A stretch of 64,000 nucleotides of DNA, taken from Chaetomium olivaceum (taxonomy: Eukaryota; Ascomycota; Sordariomycetes; Sordariales; Chaetomiaceae). This document shows positions 58,618-64,000 of this stretch, piece by piece. A program made the translations under genes and the position numbers. Position 1 is the first letter of the stretch, and each line of letters opens with the position of its first letter. Under the pieces are notes generated by a model. It was not told the origin of the DNA. It searched no databases and saw only the letters and a list, made by a program, of their open reading frames with translations. The stretch is from NCBI GenBank assembly GCA_039881045.1, contig JAYWVB010000008.1, forward strand, positions 310,001-374,000. The letters run 5' to 3'.

Positions 58618-59450
58618 TCACTCTTTCTCGGGTTGTATCCTGCGTATTACCTCAGCCACTCCTTCTCTGAACAACCACATGGCATAAAGCTTGTGCAGCG
58701 GGAACATAATGTCAGGTTTCAGGGGCTTGTTGACTGTGGGGTTGCATGACATGTGGGCGTAGTAAACCTGGACGCTGTTGGACCTTCTCCCGTCCCGGAG
58801 AATGGTGAATCTGTGCACTCCGGCGAACTGGCCGATGTCCGAACCGAAGACAATGTCGACCGAGCTCGAAGCTTCTATCTTTTCGGCTGTAGACGAGGGC
58901 TTGGTCAGCTCAACGTGGGCGATTTGGAACCCACCGAAGAGCACCGTGTGGAGGGCGGGGAGGGCATCGCCTTCGAAACGCTCTGTATCCCAAATAGGCT
59001 GTGGGAGTGATGCATTCGACGCAAGGATTGCTGTGACATGTTAGTCTACTGTTCACCCATCAGGAGGTAGCACCAACCTGTGAACTTGACCAAGTCAGGT
59101 CTTGCAAACCTCAGCAGCGCCCTCTCAGGAGCGAATACTAGGCCGCCAAAGAAGCCCCTGATAAACGCAGCTAGGAGGGCCTCATCATTCAGGCCCTGGG
59201 TGGCTGCGGGCACATCGACGTCCATGAAGCGCGAGTCGACCAACGAGGTGTGGCCATAGGGATTGATCATGGTCTTCCTCGTTATTGAATCATTGAGGGA
59301 GTCGGGGATGCTATCCACCTCAATGATACGCCGCCGGGGGGCCGGGACAAGCTTGAAATAGACGGTGATGAGATGTTTGGTGAGCAGCAGAACGGCGCTG
59401 ACAGCGACGACTCCGGCGAGTCGTGTTTGTGTTAGTTGCGAGTTCATCAT
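58618..59450 (-). CDS. Membrane-anchored fungal protein of unknown function
   Basis: Two exons, complement(join(58618..59030,59078..59450)), 261 residues. A hydrophobic helix at residues 10-33 (LAGVVAVSAVLLLTKHLITVYF) anchors the protein. The remainder has a mixed alpha/beta composition with a conserved-looking DEALLAAFIRGFFGGLVFAPE and, after the intron, ALPALHTVLFGGFQIAHVEL, DIVFGSDIGQFAGVHRF and a C-terminal helix LHKLYAMWLFREGV. The 47-bp intron has donor GTTGGT, a weak one, and acceptor CACAG. The resulting join T-A-I-L is smooth. I recall similar small fungal proteins but no function. Confidence 0.65.
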
Positions 59451-60123
59451 GTGTTAGGGGTGTTTTGGATGTTGATACCAGGCAGTATTGCCATCGTTCT
59501 CAAGCCTTATATACCAGAAACTCTGCTATGTAATTATGACTCTTAATCACCTGAATTGGGCCGGGTTACCCGACGCTCTTGGAGATTGCTCGTATCGCCT
59601 GAATCTTCCGGGGTCACTTGACATGTGTGGAGCACCTCGTACATCCCGACTCTACCCGAAAGCGGCCAGCCATGCTTGTCATGCAGTGGTAGAACCACGG
59701 GGGCTGAGATCATGGCGCCCCGCAATTATTCTAGACAGCGTATCGTCTTACACTGTAACGAGCAAAATACAGCGACATAAATTGGGGTTGGAAAACCTGT
59801 AATTCAGCCCTGTCTTGTTTGTTAGTTAGCGTGGCATAGAAAAGGTCTCATCGGGTTAACAAGAATAGAAAAGAAAGTTAAAGACATAATTGGCTATGGT
59901 TAAAAGGAATTAACAAAACGGGATCTAAAAGAAATTTAACTATAAGTAAAAAATTAAAGAAAAGAAAATGAGACAAAAGAATCAGAAAAGACGAAAGAAA
60001 GAAGGTAACAAGTAGTTTTGCAGAGAGGGTTATCGCATCTCTTGTTCGATAGGTATCCACTAATAGACCAGGTCTACGGATAAGTGGAGGCTAGGGGTAA
60101 CAATATTGAAAGGAGTCTAGTAC
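59451..60123. other. AT-rich spacer
   Basis: Contains an A-rich purine tract at 59860-60010 on the plus strand. No gene is seen. Confidence 0.4.
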
Positions 60124-60300
60124 TTAATTTGTACGGTGTGTAGCTAACTGATCAGGACCTAAGTCAGTATATAAATATTTCCAATAGCTGATAGTGTCGT
60201 TGATCTGCGTGATAAATATCTCCGGGCCATCCATGGTCCAGAAGGAGAGGCGGGAGCGAGAGAACGTATCGTCGTCAAACAGCAACTCATCGTGGACCCG

Positions 60301-60305
60301 CCGCG
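60301..60305 (+). repeat. LTR target-site duplication CCGCG, left
   Basis: CCGCG is repeated at 60716-60720 on the other side of LTR copy 2. Confidence 0.85.
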
Positions 60306-60715
60306 TGTCACGATTATGGTCGCATGCAGCCGGCCGGCGGGGTATGATGGCAATACCCCGAACCAATCATCGGGGAAGACGCATAACCAATGGAAGGCAG
60401 GGAACCGCGGTGCTCAGCGTGCTCAGAGCCAAGACTCGTGAGCACCATGAGCACACTCTGCTCAGTGTGCTCAGAGCCAAGACTCGTGAGCACTATGAGC
60501 AACGCAAGTAGATAGTATATAGTCACTCGTTCTGGAGAGCTCTGGGAGTTCTCCAGTTAGCAATCACAACTACAGTTCGCTACAAGCTCGAGAGCCTACT
60601 GTTGAGACAAGTCTTTGTTGTGCACCTTTTGGCTGCACCGAACCTAGTACCTTTGCAAGACACCTTCAATCAGACTGAACCCTAACAGGACGAGGTCCAG
60701 GAGAGGTTCGTCACA
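60306..60715 (-). mobile_element. Solo LTR, copy 2
   Basis: Read on the minus strand it begins TGTGACGAAC at 60715 and ends CGTGACA at 60306. Its first 240 bp are nearly identical to copy 1 at 43409. The 3' half differs and carries two copies of a roughly 50-bp unit containing GCTCAGAGCCAAGACTCGTG. Exact 5-bp duplications flank it. No internal retroelement sequence remains. Confidence 0.9.
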
Positions 60716-60720
60716 CCGCG
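60716..60720 (+). repeat. LTR target-site duplication CCGCG, right
   Basis: Matches 60301-60305. Confidence 0.85.
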
Positions 60721-61010
60721 CGATATCTCCCACCCGGACTGCAGAAGGGGTCAAGAGAAGGACCATCCAGAAGTCAGAAGTTAGATTCTTAGTGTTTTAC
60801 GGAGGAGGAGGGGGATTTCCAAGGGACACGCCGTTCTTCCTGGTGCACATCATTTGGTGCGAGATGGGATAGGACTGGAACCGACTTGACCAACAGAGCG
60901 CTTTGAGTTGAGGTCCTCTGCCACTGCTACGCGTTTATGGAAAGGTTTACCCAGTTCGCTACAGACATCGACTTCCAACCTTAGTACCCATTGAGCTAGC
61001 CAGGATATTA

Positions 61011-61864
61011 CTAGGCCATTTCCTCAACAAGACCGTCTTTCCAAATCGTGGCGAAGGGGGTCATACCATCCTGGCGGTAGCCGATCAGAACGTACCTAAA
61101 GTAGATTTGTCAGTACGATAAGCTAGGATCTAAGATATCAGCTTCGAACTTACATAGCGTTGTCGCTCTCAGAGGGACCTGTAAACACCTCGTAGTCGTT
61201 GTAGTTGGCAAGGATCTTCTTGAGAGCAGCGATAGCGCCGGCCTGAAACTCCTCAACCTCCTCGTTGGAGGCACCGTTCTCAACAAGCTTGCTGCTGAGG
61301 GTACGAAGGTACGCTGTTACATTTCGTTAGAATCCATCTTACAACCTTATAAAATATCAGATTATACATACATTCGACCTGGTGCGTATAATCCTTTCTG
61401 GGGCAGTCTGGGTGCTTCTGTAGGTTGAAGTCCTCTTGGATGTCTAACACCATCTTAAAATCGCCATTATCATCATCGTCACCGGTCTCGGCGGAGGGGT
61501 TGGCGCGGTCGAGATCTGTATGAGAGTATAGTATTAGCTGTCCTTTATCCTTCCTTGGGGCTTTTGGGTGTTAGATAGGAGAACGAGAAAAAGAAAAAGA
61601 GGTTTCCTACGTCCGTCAGCCCTGCGCTTGATCCAGTTGCAGTTGACCTCCCACAAGACACCGCCTGGCACGTCGATCACCTTGTAGGCGTCGGACAGGA
61701 GCGTGTCTCCGGTAAAAATATCCTGGAGTTGATAGTTAGCGCAGTACCCTTTTCGTAGTTTTTTGTAACTTTTCTATTCTTTTCTTTCACTCCTTAATAT
61801 AGCGGGGTGACTGCGACTAGCACGGAGGCAAAAGCAGGATGGGACGTACATTATAGATGATCAT
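61011..61864 (-). CDS. TMA19: Translationally controlled tumour protein (TCTP) homologue
   Basis: Five exons, complement(join(61011..61095,61154..61313,61372..61515,61611..61722,61850..61864)), give 171 residues, the normal TCTP length. The product starts MIIYNDIFTGDTLLSDAYKV, followed by VPGGVLWEVNCNWIKRR, a variable acidic loop (GDDDDNGDFK), DYTHQVESYLRTLSSKL and the C-terminal YVLIGYRQDGMTPFATIWKDGL. TCTP is an abundant, ribosome-associated protein of growth and stress control, named TMA19 in yeast. Exon 1 has five codons, and all four introns have GT-AG borders with frame-keeping joins. The gene is intact although it is enclosed by LTR remnants: copy 2 lies about 300 bp downstream, and a diverged LTR end begins 68 bp upstream of the ATG. 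Confidence 0.95.
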
Positions 61865-61931
61865 TTTGGCTATGCAAAGAGAAAACTATGACTGAAACGA
61901 AGGGGTTTAGGATGAAGAGCAAGAGGATATG

Positions 61932-62020
61932 TGTGACGAACCTCTTCTAGACCCTGTCGTGTTAGGGTTTAGTCTGGCCAAAGGTGTCTCGCAAAGGTAC
62001 AAGGTTGGGGAGCAATTTGT
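61932..62020 (+). mobile_element. Diverged LTR 5' end, copy 3
   Basis: The segment starts TGTGACGAACCTCTTCTAGA and follows copies 1 and 2 for about 85 bp, sharing GTTAGGGTTTAGTCTG and GTCTCGCAAAGGTAC with some substitutions, then departs. The end could not be fixed. A TATG repeat at 62282 after GGACA is a possible but weak target duplication. It may be an older LTR subfamily or a truncated copy. Confidence 0.6.
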
Positions 62021-62511
62021 CGTCTGTTAGAGTTTCCAAGGAAATCTGATGCAAGCCCCCGCTTAGGCCTCAACGCAGGCTAGAGCGGTATTGGCGGGGA
62101 AGATTATGGTGTGGTGCTTTGCCTCCTGGTTGGGCAGTAGCGCCGGGCGGACTTCTGTCGCGGCAGCATCTTCATGGCGAACCGGTACCGTGTGCAAAAC
62201 TGCGCCCGGGATACCATCATCCCGGCTGGTATGTAGTACAGATTACCTGATCTGTGTATCTCCGCGCCATGCGCCTGGACATATGTTATCGGGGGCCAGA
62301 CAAGCATGGGCGGCCCGGGGAACCCTTCACAGCAAAGCCAACTTCACCAATTGGGAACCACGTGGGTAATCGTTGCCATTGTAGACTGCACCGTGCTGGG
62401 AGGTCAGTTAACGTTCATAAAATGATTCCACCGCTACAGACGTACACTTTGGGTGGAATCGAGTCCGTTCGAGTTGTTGCAGCTCTTCATATGGGAGCCT
62501 GAATGTGAGCT
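62021..62511. other. Sequence between LTR end and LINE 2
   Basis: No gene. It may contain the rest of the diverged LTR. A 92-codon plus-strand ORF at 62091-62369 looks random. Confidence 0.35.
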
Positions 62512-62524
62512 CAGGTTCAAAATA
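62512..62524 (+). repeat. Target-site duplication, left copy (LINE 2)
   Basis: CAGGTTCAAAATA recurs at 63211-63223 as CAGGTTCGAAATA with one mismatch. Confidence 0.75.
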
Positions 62525-63210
62525 TTATTATTCATACTCCGCTGTGCCTTAAGGCGTGCCGGACCCTCAGCTATTTACTGTACAGGAAAACCGCGCCCTC
62601 ACAGGCCGGATGAAAAACCCATACCAATCTTCAAGGAAAGTACACGTGTGTGAGCCTGCGAATACAAAGAGAGGAGGCCCCCTGGCCTCCGAAGGAGGGG
62701 CGTGTTAGGCCGCCGCTTCCAGCTCGAGCCTCCTAGCCAAACTGTACATCGGCAGCCTTCCTGAGTCCATCAGCCATCCCAGGACCCTCCTCGTGAGCCG
62801 TGCTGTTGCAGGATCAATACCGTGCAGAACAGAGTAAAAGTCCCGTCGCGTTCGAATTCCAGCTCTCTCCCATCTTCGAGTCAGCGGTGGGGCCAAACAC
62901 CACACTACCAGGTGCTCGGCAGTCTCCCGTCCTTCGCCGCACTGGCAGGCGGGCGTTAGGATCTCTGGGACTCCTCGTGTAAACAGAAAGTCCCGTAGGC
63001 CTATTGCCCCCGTTCAGATCTGGACCAGCAGAGAACTCCTCGCCTTGGTGAGACCGTCGTGCCGTCTTAGGGTTTCCTCTCGGAATAACGTCTCTCGCTG
63101 ATGGTCAAAGTCGTCCGCTGGTCTGGTGATTGCTCTACCGTCCCGTTCCTTTAGCCACCTCGCTCTCCAGGCTTCCTCCGCTACCCTGTTTGTATCTACA
63201 GCTCCCCCCG
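62525..63210 (-). mobile_element. 5'-truncated LINE, copy 2
   Basis: About 686 bp, clearly the same 3' end as copy 1 at 36898-38204, from the ATT triplets and ATTCATACTCCGC through the RRLELEAAA stop and the Cys/His region to the linker. It was truncated further toward its 3' end than copy 1. Sequence similarity to copy 1 stops sharply after the poly-C run at 63209, where the target duplication starts. It is on the minus strand like copy 1. The coding frame holds several substitutions relative to copy 1. Confidence 0.9.
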
Positions 63211-63223
63211 CAGGTTCGAAATA
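63211..63223 (+). repeat. Target-site duplication, right copy (LINE 2)
   Basis: Matches 62512-62524 except for one G/A difference. Confidence 0.75.
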
Positions 63224-64000
63224 GAGAGACAAGTCTTTTGAAGTGCCTCCAGGCTGCGCTTCTTTTGACCGTCTTCCCCAGGCTGCACGGCTGCGGGCGC
63301 CCGTTACGTGGTAACATCAAAGGGCCGGCTGTGCAGACCGCAGACTCTATAGTACATAGTATCACCCATATACTGTGTGTGGTAGCAGTGCCTAAGGTAA
63401 TTAAATACATACGCGCCGTAGCTAGGGTCGCCCATGTACTGGTGAACCAATAGTTCTTGTACGGCGAAGAGGCCTACCTAACCTGCAGACAAAGTCCAAG
63501 AGCCAATCGTTGCATGATACTCCTGAATCGGCCTTCAAGCATCTTGCTCGGAAGCCGCACCTATACAGGATGCTTCATTTGGCCTCCATATCGGTAGCAG
63601 CGCGGGGGACAAGTGAACATGCGTGTTAGCCAAGCGTTTTATCGTTCCTATTCCTAAACTTTCCTCTGCCACCTGGTATAGGCCTCTGAAGCGGGCTTCT
63701 ATCAAGTACGGGGGTCGTATCAGGGACCCAGTGTAAGATGACGATGAGAGAAGACCGGGCATCCAAAACGACATCATAAACGCAACCACCGGCGACTCAA
63801 CGGGACGCTTGGCTTATTTTGTCTTAGGCGACGACTAACCCCCATGCACACAAAACCGGAGACATAATTTCAGGCTGGAGCATGCGGGGTTGGTCCGGGG
63901 AGCCGGACACACAAGCCCGCGGAGCGAAGGAGTTATCGAGCCCAACGTTCTAGCCTTCTGGGGGTTCGCTGGCGGTTCTGTCATCGTCTTACTTTCCCAA
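63224..64000. other. Right edge, no supported gene
   Basis: Only short ORFs without recognisable domains. A gene could continue beyond the window but no sign of one is seen. Confidence 0.4.

Larger units (their letters stand above)
60124..60780 (-). pseudogene. Gene remnant interrupted by a solo LTR
   Basis: The minus strand reads HDELLFDDDTFSRSRLSFW and then ISYWKYLYTDLGPDQLA to a stop at 60124. If the LTR and one target repeat are ignored, this frame continues upstream without a stop into TPSAVRVGDIARRV (60716-60765). The amino-acid pattern is protein-like and looks like the end of a fungal gene of unnamed family. Farther upstream it decays into stops before the TCTP 3' end. It was therefore a gene or gene fragment at the time the LTR landed. 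Confidence 0.5.

Noticed and set aside
61932..62285. Full LTR copy 3 ending at GGACA with a TATG duplication
   Set aside because: Only the first 85 bp match the family and the repeat is four bases, so the end is not supported.
1..64000. CRISPR arrays, rRNA genes, bacterial-type operons, virus genes
   Set aside because: None seen. Gene structure, introns and families are those of a fungal nuclear genome.

Overview
The window is nuclear DNA of a filamentous ascomycete, most likely a Sordariales (Chaetomiaceae-like) mould. Short GT-AG introns of about 45-130 bp, an intron-bearing tRNA-Leu, fungal-only families (Zn2Cys6 regulator, RTA1, asco-laccase with a DSGL tail, NACHT STAND protein, F-box expansions) and retroelement debris all point that way. 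No bacterial-style operons, CRISPR arrays or rRNA genes were seen.

Layout. 1-14 kb: a CCC1/VIT1-type iron transporter, a tRNA-Leu(UAG), a long Lys/Pro-rich gene of unknown role, a fringe-like GT31 glycosyltransferase, an alpha/beta hydrolase and a SYLF (Ysc84-type) protein. 14-26 kb: an accessory block with two duplicated genes that look like PD-(D/E)XK nuclease-fold proteins, and three F-box genes. 26-32 kb: a gene-poor stretch. 32-36 kb: a laccase and a family PL3 pectate lyase, convergent. 36.9-38.2 kb: a 5'-truncated LINE. 40.4-44.4 kb: a NACHT (NLR-like) pseudogene broken by nonsense codons, a frameshift and a solo LTR. 45-54 kb: secreted GH32 invertase, SLC4/Bor1-type anion transporter, SET-domain protein and RTA1 membrane protein. 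54.6-59.5 kb: Zn2Cys6 regulator, a WD40 relic and two unknown genes. 60-63.2 kb: a second solo LTR inside a gene remnant, the five-exon TCTP gene, a diverged LTR end just upstream of it, and a second LINE fragment.

How it fits together. The nutrient genes (laccase, pectate lyase, invertase) suit a plant-litter saprotroph. The F-box, NACHT and nuclease-like genes form a fast-evolving, repeat-rich compartment. Transposon insertions can be dated relative to genes because target-site duplications are intact. Several otherwise good genes carry single-base frameshifts, often in short homopolymers. These are either young pseudogenes or base-call errors, and this matters for anyone using the models.
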